64,000 nucleotides of DNA from Inonotus obliquus (GCA_032164295.1 JAJHTX010000003.1:1674001-1738000); one strand, 5' to 3'. Positions 1-10,543 are shown, counted from the first letter of the stretch. The notes: generated by a model from the letters alone, not told the origin. Made by a program: numbers and translations.

Positions 1-264
1 ATGAGAGCATGTCGAATTGTCAATTTGTCTCGGTACCAGGTTTCTCGGCACTCAGTACTCTCGGTATTCTCGGTACCGGGTTTCTTGGCGCTCGGTACCG
101 GTACTCTCGGCATTCGGTACTTCGAGAAATGGGACTGACGGTTTCTCTGGGTGTGCTGGTGGATACTGGAAGGTGTAGATGGGACTGTACCGTAGCATGG
201 GGTAAGCGTAGAATGGGATACCGGGCTTGATACCGAGCTCAGCTGCACGTAGTTCTCTTCAGCG
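1..264. repeat. Left arm of foldback repeat
   Basis: This arm is the reverse complement of 432-695 with only scattered differences, so the two form a hairpin with a 167-bp loop. It is packed with CGGTACC and ACTCGGTA-type motifs. The arm begins at window base 1, so it may extend further left. The parallel open frames on the two arms (9-230 plus, 466-687 minus) are by-products of the duplication and look like low-complexity translation rather than a protein. Confidence 0.9.
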
Positions 265-431
265 TATACCTTGCTCATTGTTCCATTGAGTCGCTAATAT
301 TATACCGAATTTTAGTGTATTAGATAGACCGTATCACCGGAATGACAATATAATCCATTATTACTGCTACTTTCGCCTGATAAAGTGCATTATATATTTT
401 CCAAAGAGACCTGACTGACAGACCCTTGTAC
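265..431. other. Loop of foldback repeat
   Basis: AT-richer 167-bp sequence separating the two inverted arms. It has no open frame or recognisable element. Confidence 0.8.
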
Positions 432-695
432 CGCTGAAGAGAACTACGTGCAGCTGAGCTCGGTATCAAGCCCGGTATCCCATTCTACGCTTATTCCATG
501 CTACGGTACAGTCCCATCTACACCTTCCAGTATCCACCAGCACACCCAGAGAAACCGTCAGTCCCATTTCTCGAAGTACCGAATGCCGAGAGTACCGGTA
601 CCGAGCGCCAAGAAACCCGGTACCGAGAATACCGAGAGTACTGAGTGCCGAGAAACCTGGTACCGAGACAAATTGACAATTCGACATGCTCTCAT
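432..695. repeat. Right arm of foldback repeat
   Basis: Inverted copy of 1-264. The inner ends match from the octamer CGCTGAAG at 432 outward to the octamer GCTCTCAT ending at 695. No transposase is seen nearby, so this is either a non-autonomous foldback/MITE-like element or a local inverted duplication. Confidence 0.9.
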
Positions 696-1069
696 GATAT
701 GGATTGGACGTCTCCCTCTCTGGTATTCATTCCTGATGGTTGGACTATGCATGCCGGTTCTTTGGGGAAGCTCAGGGTCAGTATCCATTAAGGTTTTCAG
801 GTCTGGTAGTACCAGAAATGCATCGGTATCAATCAGCAGGGGCGCAGATCTCTTGTCCTGAGGACTTTTCATCCAGGGGTACTATATGCTACGTTTTCAT
901 TGGTATCTTATCCTCCCTAACCCTTTCTTGTTGTCCCCCTGATGGCGCTGCAATGTTCACTTTCCTTGTTACATTTTTCTTCAGACTTTTCTTTGTTTTG
1001 ATCTTCCTTTCTACTTTCTCCTTTTGGATTTATGAGCTAACTACGGTACAGTAGTATAAATATCTCCTC

Positions 1070-1770
1070 CTGTACGTGGTAGCTCTCCAGGTAATCTTAG
1101 GAGCTAGCCTCTAACGTGAGGGCTCGGGTTTCCTCACCCCCTTCTCAGTTCCGTCTCAGTCTCATCTCAAGCTTCGTCCCAGTCCCATCCCAGTTCCATC
1201 CCAAGTAAACCTTCAGAGTTAGCCTCCCGTGTGAGGGCTCAGGTTTGCTTCCCAGTCCAGTCGACACCTTCAGCCACCAGTCAACCTCATTCAGTCCCTT
1301 GATATACCATCCCGTGCTAGCTGTTTTCCTGCAGTACCGACCTATACCGACGTTTTTCCCACGGTACCGACATTTTGTTATCCTTTGCATTCTGCACGTC
1401 ACCCTTTTGTTTCTGTACTGATCTTCTTGTTTGACAACATACCTTCACGTACCGACCCCTTTCTTTCTGTACCGACCTGTACCGAGGTTTTTCCCACGGT
1501 ATTAGACTCTTGTTTTGCTACGTTCTCTCTCATACCGACCTATACCGAAGTTTTTCCCACGTTCAAAACTGTCCTTTTCATACCAGAATCATATACTCTT
1601 TGCTTCTGGCCCATCCATTCACTCCCCCTTTTCATAGACAACAAGTACCGTGACCGTACTGGTTAAGTACCGGCACATATTAGCCCTCCCCCACTTAAAA
1701 CCATACACCCCTTGTCTCGGTACCTCCGGTACCAGACGCGATCTCGCACATTTAACGCAGTTTCAGGATC
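1070..1770. repeat. LTR-like repeat copy 1 (diverged)
   Basis: This stretch shares blocks in the same order with 3290-3790. The clearest is the last 90 bases (about 1676-1765 against 3696-3780): GCCCTCCC, a C-rich run, GGTAC near TCCGGTAC, then CTCGCACATT. A GAGGGCTCGGGTTT-type block near 1115 recurs near 1225 and, altered, near 3340. The two copies are direct and about 2 kb apart, as the ends of a decayed LTR retrotransposon would be, but no gag or pol reading frame survives between them. The LTR interpretation is inference. Confidence 0.4.
1335..1562. repeat. Triplicated TACCGACC...TTTTTCCCAC motif
   Basis: Three copies of a roughly 30-base motif occur at 1335-1366, 1470-1500 and 1532-1560. 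Each reads TACCGACCT, then ATACCGA or GTACCGA, then GTTTTTCCCAC. Spacing is irregular, so this is an interspersed rather than strict tandem repeat inside the LTR-like copy. Confidence 0.75.
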
Positions 1771-3060
1771 CCTGGGATGGTGTCAATGAGTGAATTTGTA
1801 GACCGTAGACCAATATAAAGAGCTCACTTGTCAAAGTTAGCTAGTGACATTAATGGACGGTGATCCAGTGTCTTGATCTATCAAATTCAGATGGTGAGCT
1901 TCACCGACAGCGGACGAGATATTCAGCACGATTTGGTATAGTAAGGTATGCAGGCTGTTCAGTGGTAGACCACAGCAACTGAGATCACTCATCTCTGGAG
2001 CGCAAAATCCATCAGCATAAAAGCGGTAAAGAGTAATACCGGAGGCTACGATCGATATGGGCTTAATTCTGCGATTCTACCGCTTCTTCCAATTAACAAT
2101 ACTTCTGCGATTCTACCGCTTCTTACTTCTCTTCGGACCACGGTACTTCTGCCGTCCTATCTACGCCTGCGGTTCCAACAAAGTACGAGCCTTCTGCGAT
2201 TCGACAAGGCTAAGAACGATTGAGAACTGGTCCTGCATACGTTTAGCCAGACTTCTGCACCAATACCGAATCACCAATCCCTACACCCGTCTTCCATCAC
2301 AGTACCGAACCACCAGACTTCGATACCGATGATACCGATACCGTACCGTCCACCCATCCTGATACCGACGCTTAATAGTCCACGTCTAGTCGATACTACG
2401 CCCTCGACAGCCCATACCAGAGGGAAAGGCTCACAAAGCTGCGATCGGTCTGCCATACGTTGCTGCGAAGAGTTGGATCATGGTCGAAGCTCCAAGTCCG
2501 ACGGTATGCCCTTCTGAACCGCCATACATCGATACCGACGATACCGGTGTTGATACCGATGGTCCGCTCCGGTACCGGAGTTCGTAACGTGTGCTAGGTC
2601 GAGACCACGCCCTCGGAGATCTACGTCGAGAGGAAGGTTGGGAAATGAATCAAGTCCGCCGTACGCTGCTTCGATCTCGGAGGAGGCCATCGATCCGACT
2701 CGGAGGGGAAGCCAAGCAATGCCCAGTCGAGTCAGGCAATGCGTACCGATCGATATCGAGGGGCTCGAGCGATCTCGCTGATGCTCAGGGACGATCCCAG
2801 GGTACTGATTGGTACCGAGCGGTAGAGTACCCCATTGCCAAGGTTGGGTTGTACCGACACGTCAACATCGGAGCACGCCGTCCGATCGATCGGTAGACGC
2901 CCAGACTGATGCCGCACGGATCATGATACCGGAACAAAGGTAAATCAGGATGACGTGCTTCTCCTACGACAGGGACATCGCCAGGAGCGCCCATGCGGTA
3001 GCTTGAGACACGTCCTTATTTTAGCGCTGGTCGACGTCGGTATCGCCGCCCTACCTCGGT
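1771..3060. other. Non-coding repeat-rich stretch
   Basis: No protein family is recognisable. The stretch has short direct repeats, such as TTCTGCGATTCTACCGCTTC twice at 2067-2125. A weaker duplicated pair of about 110 bp lies at 2388-2500 and 2590-2700, both containing ACGCCCTCG and GCTGCGA/GCTTCGA blocks. TACCGAT words are common. It could be the emptied interior of an LTR element. Confidence 0.5.
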
Positions 3061-3289
3061 ATCACTCGTCGTGAGTTTTCATTGGGTTCTTGTCTCGTCC
3101 CACCCTATTCTTAGCTACCCCCTGATAAAACTTCTTATTCATTCATCATCTTATGTTTCCCCTGATTATAATTTTACATTCAATTCGACTTTATGTTCCA
3201 TTTCTTGTACCGGATTACGGTACGATTCGACTTGTAAAAACCCCCCATTTGGTATCTTGAATGGCTACGGTATTATGGTATTTATAGCC

Positions 3290-3790
3290 TGCATGTTCTA
3301 CTGTAGCAAACCAGCTAATCTGAGAGGAACTTCCAGAGTGAAGGTCCGGGTTTTGCTCATCTCGTTCAAGCCCTCGTTCGCTCGTCTCGTCTCGTAGTCA
3401 CCGGTATCGATACCAGTAGTCATCGTTCTCGTCTTTGTCGCCCTCGCCTCTCGTCTCACGACCAGTCCCAACAGAAACACCTCCTCAGCTCGCTTTCTCT
3501 ACTGCTTCGTTCTCTCTACCGTGATACCGGACACCAGACGACTCGGTATCGACGGATTCGTCTCGGTATTGATCGTCTCCTGATACCTCGCCTCTTGAGC
3601 AGTCACCTATAGCCTCCTGTACTCATCAATCCAGCCAGGCCCCACCATTCTCTCTTGACGACTTGTCTGTGACTGTACGACTCAGTACCGCCACGTACCG
3701 GCCCTCCCAACACATCTAAATCGTACCCCCCTCGTCCGGTACTTCTGATACCGGCCACGTACTCGCACATTCAGCGGTATAGATAGACGA
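3290..3790. repeat. LTR-like repeat copy 2 (diverged)
   Basis: Partner of 1070-1770. The 3' part of the copy (3694-3785) carries the same ordered blocks and ends near a CTCGCACATT word. Divergence is high, with many substitutions and indels, so any element would be old. Confidence 0.4.
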
Positions 3791-3929
3791 TAGTTAAGAA
3801 TGCCAACCTGTTCTACCTCTCGTTCGAACATGCGACGGTTGATGAGAGAACCGTGATTGCTCTCCATAGAACTAACGGCACTGCAAAACTGGAACTCCGG
3901 AGTACAAGCGATGTAAACAAGGGTAACCA

Positions 3930-4287
3930 TCAATCAGTTGCACTAAAGACTATAGACAAGCTGCCAATGACAGATAGGTTTCGTAGGAAGAACGTTAGGT
4001 CGAAGATGAGGCTGTAGCCGAAATCTTGAATAACAACAACACCTAAGAGGCCTATAACGGCGTATTCAGTGTGTCGCTTGGTGATCACCGCACCAGATGC
4101 GATGGTCATGACCTAATGGAGCAGTATAAGTAAGTGGTACTGTTGACGCATAGGACAGATAGCAGGGTTTGACAGCTCTGCGACAAAAAGCCGAGTAACA
4201 CTGTTCGCTTCGCAAGAACTGAACAAGACTCACAATGACGTTGAGCAGTAGGAACATATGCGACAATCCCAGAGGAACTCTCGTTGC
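3930..4287 (-). pseudogene. SURF4/Erv29-like ER cargo receptor fragment
   Basis: Two exons can be joined on the minus strand. Exon 4287-4234 encodes a segment ending SHMFLLLNVI. It is followed by a GTGAGT donor, and a TTAG acceptor leads into 4112-3930, which encodes RHTEYAVIGLLGVVVIQ and then FDLTFFLRNLSVIG. These are hallmark blocks of the SURF4/Erv29 family, multi-span membrane receptors that load cargo into COPII vesicles at the ER. A TGA at 3930-3932 ends the frame where the intact family continues for well over 100 residues. A further FA..SSMESNH-like scrap follows in another frame down to about 3830. The N-terminal part is not found upstream. The intron is retained, so this is a broken duplicate and not a retrocopy. 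Confidence 0.72.
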
Positions 4288-4907
4288 CTAGTACACGGTA
4301 ACAGAGTATGTGAGGAAAGCATTTCTAGGTTACCGAAACAATTCAAATCTCTGCAAGTACCACAAGGGGACGTCCCATTGTGTCGTGATTTGCCACGCAT
4401 ACTTCAATAAAGTGATGACAATGAGGAAACAGTCAACGGCCGGCAAATGTGGTGTCAAAGGTCGCGAGAAAGTTTCAATAGTCCTTGATTTTCAATGCGA
4501 CAGTGCACAACTTGTCCAGGAGGTTGTCCAACTCTGTCGCATTGCTGTGCAAAATCCGATGCTTTGTGAATTGCTAAATCCATGCGTATCAGGGCTGTAG
4601 CTAGGGCTGTACGCTGATGTGCCCGTCAGGCATACAATGTTGATGTGGGAGGTCATAGTTGGTCAGAATTAATAGTGGGAGGAAGAGGAGGAGCTATGAG
4701 TGTGTCAGGTGGCACTCGCGTCGGAACAGAATAAATGCATTCTTCAGTCACTTAATGTAATCCTCATCACCGTGCTTTGGTCGAGAAGAGATGGCTCTGT
4801 GAGCGGGTTTAAGTGTGCTGAGATGGTGAGGGTGAGGGAAAGAGAGACGACACAACTGATTGACTGGAAGGCAGGCGAGTTTATGTAGCCTGGATTGTGA
4901 CGTCACT
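4288..4907. other. Intergenic stretch, nothing recognised
   Basis: The short open frames here (for example 4310-4600 plus) match no family known to me. No RNA gene was seen. Confidence 0.5.
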
Positions 4908-5779
4908 CACTTATATGCGCACACTCACCACCGTAAAGTGCCTGCCAAGCTTCGTAACCTCGATTTCATGGAACATAATGGCTACGTCCGCGGTTTCGTA
5001 AAAGAAACCATTCACGACCCAGGACGTGGTGCCCCTCTTGCTCATGTCGTTTACCATGACCCTTGGTGGTACAAGCTTCATAAGAGACCTTCATCGCTAC
5101 TGTAGGTGGAAAACTGGTACTTTCGTCTACTGTGGCAAGAAAAGCTGCTTTGACTGTTGGCAACATCATACCACTCGTGCAACTCCCAGAAGAGGTGGTC
5201 GCGCATAATGTCGAGGAGAAGGTTGGGATTGTGGAGCTCTTGAGTGTTACTTCAGGCAATTATTGGGCATTCGGTTGAAGACAACAAGACAAGGATTAAT
5301 CTCCCATCTGGAGCAAAGAAGACTGTTTTTGGTTCGGCTCGTGCAACTGTTGGTATTGTTGCTGGAGGTGGACGTATGGACAAGCATCTCCATAAGGCAG
5401 ATCGTGCTTACCACAGATACAAGGCTAAGCGTTACAAGTACACCTTTCATACTGTCTATTTCTACACCCATTTTTTTTCATGAGTGACGGAATTTTTTCT
5501 TTCTTTTTGTAGCTAGCCTCGTACTCATGGTATTGCCATGAACTCGGCTGATCATCCTCACGGTGGTGGTAACCACCAGCATATCGGGAAAGCTTCCACC
5601 ATTACTTGTTCTGCTGTTCCTGGTCAGAAAGTCGGTCTCATTGCCGCTCGCAGGGTGCGTATTCTTTCTCTCTCTTGTGTTCTCTGGAAGAGAGTTATCT
5701 GATTGGTGGTTTTTTGTTTGATGTTTGATAGACGGGTCTGCTCTGTGGTACTGTCAGGTCGAAAGATATGTCGAGTTAG
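4908..5779 (+). pseudogene. 60S ribosomal protein uL2 (L2/L8) pseudogene
   Basis: The sequence follows the uL2 protein from its early [17 protein letters not shown] segment through [55 protein letters not shown] and [13 protein letters not shown] to a terminal TGLLCGTVRSKD and TAG at 5777-5779. uL2 is a core protein of the large subunit next to the peptidyl-transferase centre. The frame shifts several times between 5095 and 5260. A TAG at 5514-5516 replaces the conserved Trp before PRTHGIAMN, and the first exon (MGRVIR-type start) is missing. Two introns remain with splice sites (5438-5512 and 5655-5731), so it arose by DNA duplication, not reverse transcription. At least two Arg positions read Cys (CGT to TGT). 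Confidence 0.93.
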
Positions 5780-6770
5780 GAGGCACACTCTGTCCATTCT
5801 TCTCGTCTTATTTTGTATGCATTGTCAATATTTTCGACACCCTCAGGCAAAAGTGTATGCAACACTATGAATATATGATTACTTCGTCATGATTATTCGC
5901 TAGTGGCAAGAAGGCTAAGGAGAATAAGATACTTCCTTGATGATAGCATACAATTCTTCATCGTCTGATACTGATTTTGTCGTGGAAGCAGCTGTGAACA
6001 GATCAAGCGCTGTTGATGAATAGAATCCCGGGTAGTGTAGGATAACACCCACCACACAATCCCAACACTATATATATAATCGAGATTCCCCCTTTCCTCT
6101 GAGATATATCCGCACCAACAGACAAGGTGAGCATATATACACCAAGTAAAATAATGGTACCTTCCGGAAATGACTGCTAATAGGTATATTGTTTTGTTAC
6201 ATACCAAATTAAATCCGTCTATTGTTTAGACAAAGGTGATGTTCAGCTTGTATAATTATAGGCAGATTATTAAACAGTACATGCAGAATAAAACTCAGAT
6301 ACAATGCAAATAATAAAGAAATACAGCATAATTCTGATTTGTATGAGATTGATCAGACTGATCTTTCCTTAGAAGCACACAATCGTCATTCGGGTGTCCT
6401 TACATGAAAGTAAAAGAATTATTTACCACTTGAACGGTGTGTCTTCACCTTGTACTACCTTATATGCGAATAACTGACTTCAATCGACTATCTAACCCGG
6501 ATTGGAAGTCTGAAAATTCCCTTATATGACTATAGATTGATTATGGCATACTATATGCAACGTAAGCTAATGTATGTGATCCGCCTTTCTCCCGATGCAG
6601 GCTCGTTATTTATGCTTCCTTTACTGATTCAGTTTTGTATACAATCATTCATGCCAATGCCAGATGCTAGTAGAGTTAAGTGCAAGTTATATTTTTATAT
6701 CCTATCAGTCAAGGCGGGGACCACCAAATCATCCAAGTCTTCTCTGAACTCTAACATCACCAGATACGCC
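5780..6770. other. Intergenic, AT-rich, no gene recognised
   Basis: About 1 kb with only short open frames lacking family features. No splice-joined gene could be built on either strand. Confidence 0.5.
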
Positions 6771-6860
6771 ATTTTGACCATTTTGACCATTTTGACCATC
6801 TTGACCGTTTTGACCGTTTTGACCGTTTTGAACTATCTTGTCTTAACTGTTCTGGACTAT
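6771..6860. repeat. 10-bp minisatellite TTTTGACCAT/TTTTGACCGT
   Basis: About seven consecutive units of TTTTGACCAT drift to TTTTGACCGT and then to TTGAACTATC variants, giving TILTILTILTVLTV in one frame. The repeat lies downstream of the aspartic protease gene's stop. Confidence 0.9.
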
Positions 6861-6993
6861 CTTGAACACAAGGTTGTCCTGGTGTCAAGATGCCTGTAGC
6901 CCACGGTCGAACACTACTTCCACTAGGATTGCGGACTACTACTTCTTGTCCTTGCTTAGATACTGCTTGGTCTTTAATATGAGGAGTGAATGA

Positions 6994-8223
6994 TTACTTC
7001 ACAACCAGATGAAAGGAAAGGTAGTACTTACAGAACGGGAGCCCAAACATGAAATCCATTTTCTCACTTTTAAGCAGTCCTAATTTATCTAACATTATTG
7101 TCGTTACATATTTATCTTCTCCGACACTGGAGAGGCTTTCGTCAAAGGTGAAGGGTATGTTAACACAAACCTGCCTCCCGCAGGTCGTGTCGAACTTGAC
7201 GACTAAATGCTTTCCTTCTATGGCCTCATAGTCTTGTTTTGAAAGTATCAATGCATCGAATTTGCCAGCTTTATCCCTCTGTTCTGGATTGTAGCCATCT
7301 TCTATCAGCCTCTCCTTTAGAGCATCAAATAGCCACTTGTCGAGTAGAATTCCTTCTGCACCCGAATCAAGGCATCCATTGGCATTAACTAAATTTCGTT
7401 CCCTCAGAAGATCCTTAGGATGGTTTTCTGATCCATAAGAAATTCTTGCTCCAAATTTTCTAATCGAACTATTCCTACTAGTCGTACTTATGAAATAGTG
7501 AATGCAAGGATCACTGGGATCAACAGCTCCAATCCCAATGTACCCTTTGAACCGGACCTCTCCTTTATTCGGTGGAAATATATTCACGGTCAGGATGTTG
7601 TGTAGATGCTTATTACCCTTCTGTTGTCGAATGGTATCGATTATGTGGTTGACTCGATCTGGCCTTAAACCCCCGAGTCCAAGGATGGCACGATAACCCT
7701 TTCGGCCATCGAGGTTTGAGAGATTAGAGACAAGGACCCGTTGCTTGGGCTTATTAATAACTATCTTTTTGCCTCCCTCGCCAAGTGACATAGGAAACGT
7801 GTGTATATCTGCAGCTTCGGGTGCGCCACTATCAGAATAGGGAAATTGATTTGTGACTCCAGTAGCCACGCATCGGGCGTCGGCTAAGTGTTCGGTGACT
7901 GCGTCGCGTGAAACGACTGTTAAATCCGATCCAGTGTCCACTAGAGCCCTCAATAGCGTCCCTTTAATCATGATATCAGTCATGAATGTCAGTTTCTCCA
8001 CAGATCCTTCAAGTACATTATTACGCGTGGTTGGTGCTGCAGATCTGAACATGTATGATCCCATCAAGGCCGTTTGGTCAAAACCACGGACAACAGAACC
8101 CTCAAAGTCTAGACGCGGATAATCGGCCGGTGTAGGCTTCGGTGTTGGGTTTGAAGAAGGAACATATGGTTCTTTGAGGGGTTGCCGACGGTGATGATGG
8201 CTTGAGTTGCCAGGTCGAGACAT
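6994..8223 (-). CDS. Pepsin-like aspartic protease without signal peptide
   Basis: A single 409-residue exon. The N-lobe active site is VDTGSD (Asp96-Thr-Gly) and the C-lobe one is LDSGAEG (Asp286-Ser-Gly). Their 190-residue spacing is like that of pepsin-family (A1) enzymes. An ILGLGG motif at 180-185, a GEVRFKGYIG strand near 221-230 resembling the A1 'GELTFGG' strand, and a C-terminal FGLPFCKYYLSFHL resembling the closing 'LGD.FLR.YYVVFD' strand support a full two-lobed enzyme rather than a retroviral dimer-type protease. No signal peptide, propeptide or membrane segment is visible; the first 40 residues are polar and rich in Pro and His. The likely location is therefore cytosolic or nuclear, unlike the usual secreted or vacuolar fungal A1 enzymes. 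Both catalytic Asp are present, so activity is plausible. The substrate is unknown. Confidence 0.75.
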   Translation of the reverse strand: MSRPGNSSHHHRRQPLKEPYVPSSNPTPKPTPADYPRLDFEGSVVRGFDQTALMGSYMFRSAAPTTRNNVLEGSVEKLTFMTDIMIKGTLLRALVDTGSDLTVVSRDAVTEHLADARCVATGVTNQFPYSDSGAPEAADIHTFPMSLGEGGKKIVINKPKQRVLVSNLSNLDGRKGYRAILGLGGLRPDRVNHIIDTIRQQKGNKHLHNILTVNIFPPNKGEVRFKGYIGIGAVDPSDPCIHYFISTTSRNSSIRKFGARISYGSENHPKDLLRERNLVNANGCLDSGAEGILLDKWLFDALKERLIEDGYNPEQRDKAGKFDALILSKQDYEAIEGKHLVVKFDTTCGRQVCVNIPFTFDESLSSVGEDKYVTTIMLDKLGLLKSEKMDFMFGLPFCKYYLSFHLVVK

Positions 8224-8906
8224 TGCTTACTATGAGGCATTGAACGCTCTCGCGTGCAAGGCAGGATAAAGTCCTCCAAGTTCACTTGTGGCGCGCATAC
8301 GTTGTGATTTAGCAAAGTTTGCGTGCAATCCGGATGACATGCTGATTGTTTGTGTGCTGACGACGCCGGGAGAGAGACGAAAGCTAGAGGATCTCATAAT
8401 ACATGTAATAACAACTTAGTTGGTCGGAAAGAACGACGTACGCGAATTTTGAAGGATGCCATAGGTTCTGGAGGAAGATATCTATGTGAGAACCGTCGAT
8501 TCAGAGAAGACGGGTAGCAAAGTAAAGGGGCGGAAAGCAAAATGATAGTCTCTTGCAGTATTGCCGCAGTATCCGTGGAAGTAATGAGTCATAATCTCTC
8601 CAGCAACGTGACAAAATTGGCAGGTCAGGCTTACATGAACGAACTGCATTTAAAACCTGTTCTCATCTCGCACATGTCTTTTGGTGCCCCACGGTCGCTG
8701 AGACCCTCTGTCGCATTCCACTTCACCCATACGTACACGGCGAAACGGCTAGCGTAGGTCTCAGCGCGAAGGCGCGTATGATGCCTACCATCGAGTGCAA
8801 GAGTCCGAAGGCGGCCGGAATCTTTGCGCGTACACGCTTCAAGGCGATAGATGATGTTTAGCCTGTCCCCAATATTTATTATAGAATATGCTGGCGACTT
8901 CAGAAT
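8224..8906. other. Intergenic; presumed promoter of the protease
   Basis: No gene is recognised. The sequence immediately upstream of 8223 should hold the protease promoter. Confidence 0.4.
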
Positions 8907-9235
8907 AGACTTGGCATGATGCGAGCCGAGAGTCCATCTCATAAGTGCTTGTTGGAGGACTGCTTTGCACATAGTGGACATGTCGATGCACGTGCACCCG
9001 GCCATGAAAGAATGAAGGTCAAAGCACCTGGTGTAGTTAGAACTTAGCAAACGTCAGCATAGTACACTTATTGAAGAATGCGCGAAATGGATCCCCACGC
9101 TAGTCACAACAGGTTCGCTGGCTCAAAGATCAGTTACGAGCGAAGAAAATCGTGGTCGAGTGGTACTGGTAGTTTGACTCGAGAGGCAGTAATTCTAGTC
9201 CGCATTTTGTAGAAAGGCCGTGCTATTTATTGCAG
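8907..9235. repeat. Segmental duplicate of 12785-13145
   Basis: Colinear similarity with 12785-13145. Shared blocks include GACTTGGCATGAT, GGACATGTCGATGCAC, GTGAAGGTCAAAG/GAATGAAGGTCAAAG and CACTAGTCAC/CGCTAGTCAC. It is part of the duplicated unit that in its complete form links the small charged gene to pyridoxal kinase. There is no coding potential of its own. Confidence 0.8.
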
Positions 9236-9239
9236 CCAT

Positions 9240-9545
9240 CCGCATACCGACCATCTGTGACTTTTAATGTTCAGAGCGGAATGCTGCTCCGGTCCATCAT
9301 TATCGAATTGTAGAAGATCATGTCATTAGGACCAAAGTAAGTGATGACTCAGAGTATTACAGCCCAGCACCGGCAATCGCACATGCAAAGCAGCAAATGA
9401 GATAAAAACTTGTTTGAAAGTTTCTTAAGCGGCAAAAACGATGAACTTATTTGACACATGGTGAGTTGCAGAAATTGATCGAGAACTAGTGGCAGGACTT
9501 ACCTACAGGCGCGACACCCGAGTGAACGTCGAAAACCATCCCAAG
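9240..9545. repeat. Segmental duplicate of 11290-11560
   Basis: Matches 11290-11560 in order. Blocks include GCGATCGCACATGCA/GGCAATCGCACATGCA, GACACATGGTGAGTTGC and GACTTACCTACAGGC. Both copies keep a possible minus-strand GTAAGT donor, so an unrecognised transcript is possible. No protein could be built. Confidence 0.75.
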
Positions 9546-9889
9546 TCTTCGACTGTCGTTGGTGCAGAAGGTAATGTGCCGAGTGGTCAGAATGCACATA
9601 CCTGGTGGTATCCTGAAGACATCAAGCTTACATTGGTCAAAATCTATTCAAAGCCGATGCAATGACTGAGAGAAGCCTGGGGGGGGAATGCGGGAGAGGA
9701 CAAGATCAGTACTACGGTTCATCGGTTACTGCCGCCGGAGATTTCCATACCATATACGATCAACTTACGCGAGTGTATTCGTCTCTGCATTCAGGCCATA
9801 CGCATACTCGAATGGGCAGATGAATCTTCGCTCCTTTCTGCTAAAGAGCATCAGAAGCACACATGCTTGAGAAAACCAACCCAAACAAC

Positions 9890-10010
9890 TATTCCCATTT
9901 ACAATGGTACAAGCCTGTTTCCGGAGGTCAGTCCACGGTGCGGAGCTCTACACATTAATGAAACGGTCTTTGGAGCGCCGCGTAGAAATCCTTGACCTTG
10001 AGAAATACTC
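9890..10010 (-). pseudogene. Pyridoxal kinase 3'-end fragment 1
   Basis: Similar to the last about 120 bases of the pyridoxal kinase gene at 13500-13640, including TCAGTCCACGG, GCGGAGCTCTACAC, GAAACGGTCTTTGG and the stop region. The reading frame of the closing peptide is shifted. The rest of the kinase is absent. It marks a further, eroded copy of the duplicated unit. Confidence 0.7.
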
Positions 10011-10246
10011 TTCATGTTCGCCACAGATGAACCTCAAGTATGCGAATTTCCACGATGATTGCAAAGCTCAGCGCAATATTACTTGGCGATTACCAATATG
10101 CAAAGGTGAGTGTATGAAAGAACAGAAGCTTTGGGACACTACGAACTCGATTCGCACCACACGATAGTCTACTAGAGCCACTTGCGAGCCTTAGTAGACA
10201 GTGATTCACTTACAGAGTTCACACCTAGACTCTAGCCCATAGACAG

Positions 10247-10543
10247 ATGGGTCGTTTTGGAGAGTCTGGATCAAAGTTGTTCCACCGCAAGACTCCGGAG
10301 CAGAAACGGACGGAGGAGATGCTTAGGAAGAGGAAAGAAGAATCATTTAGAGCTGAACAAGCAAAAGAAGAAGCTAGAGAAAAAGAGAGAGCTAGAAAAG
10401 AAAAAGCTAACGAAAACGCAGCAAGAGCTAGAGAAGCTATGGCAAAACTCAGAAAAGCTAGAGAAGCTAGAGAAGCAGAAATAAGATCCCAACCTAAGGA
10501 GAAAGAGGAGGTAGTACCCAAGCTGCCTCCTATTGCGGAATAA
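10247..10543 (+). CDS. Small charged coiled-coil protein A
   Basis: 98 residues starting MGRFGESGSK. Residues about 20-85 are almost entirely Lys, Glu, Arg and Ala, consistent with one long charged helix or coiled coil, followed by a Pro-rich tail KLPPIAE. There is no signal peptide or known domain. About 140 bp upstream lies a GTGAGT donor (near 10107), with a TTACAG acceptor near 10213, and the same pair occurs before the paralogue at 12228. A spliced 5' leader is therefore likely in both. Flanks on both sides match those of 12228-12551, whereas the proteins match mainly in composition. Function unknown. Confidence 0.55.
   Translation: MGRFGESGSKLFHRKTPEQKRTEEMLRKRKEESFRAEQAKEEAREKERARKEKANENAARAREAMAKLRKAREAREAEIRSQPKEKEEVVPKLPPIAE

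Noticed and set aside
448..861. Open frames on both foldback arms (9-230 plus, 466-687 minus, 448-861 plus)
   Set aside because: They arise from the repeat vocabulary and its mirror image; the translation is low-complexity with no family features.
4966..5259. Minus-strand open frame opposite uL2
   Set aside because: Antisense shadow of the ribosomal protein pseudogene.
6771..6860. CRISPR-like or regulatory array
   Set aside because: A simple 10-bp tandem minisatellite without spacers, in a eukaryotic genome.
6994..8223. Reading the VDTGSD protein as a retrotransposon protease
   Set aside because: A second active-site loop (DSG), ILGLGG and a pepsin-type C-terminal strand are present, and no reverse transcriptase or integrase follows.
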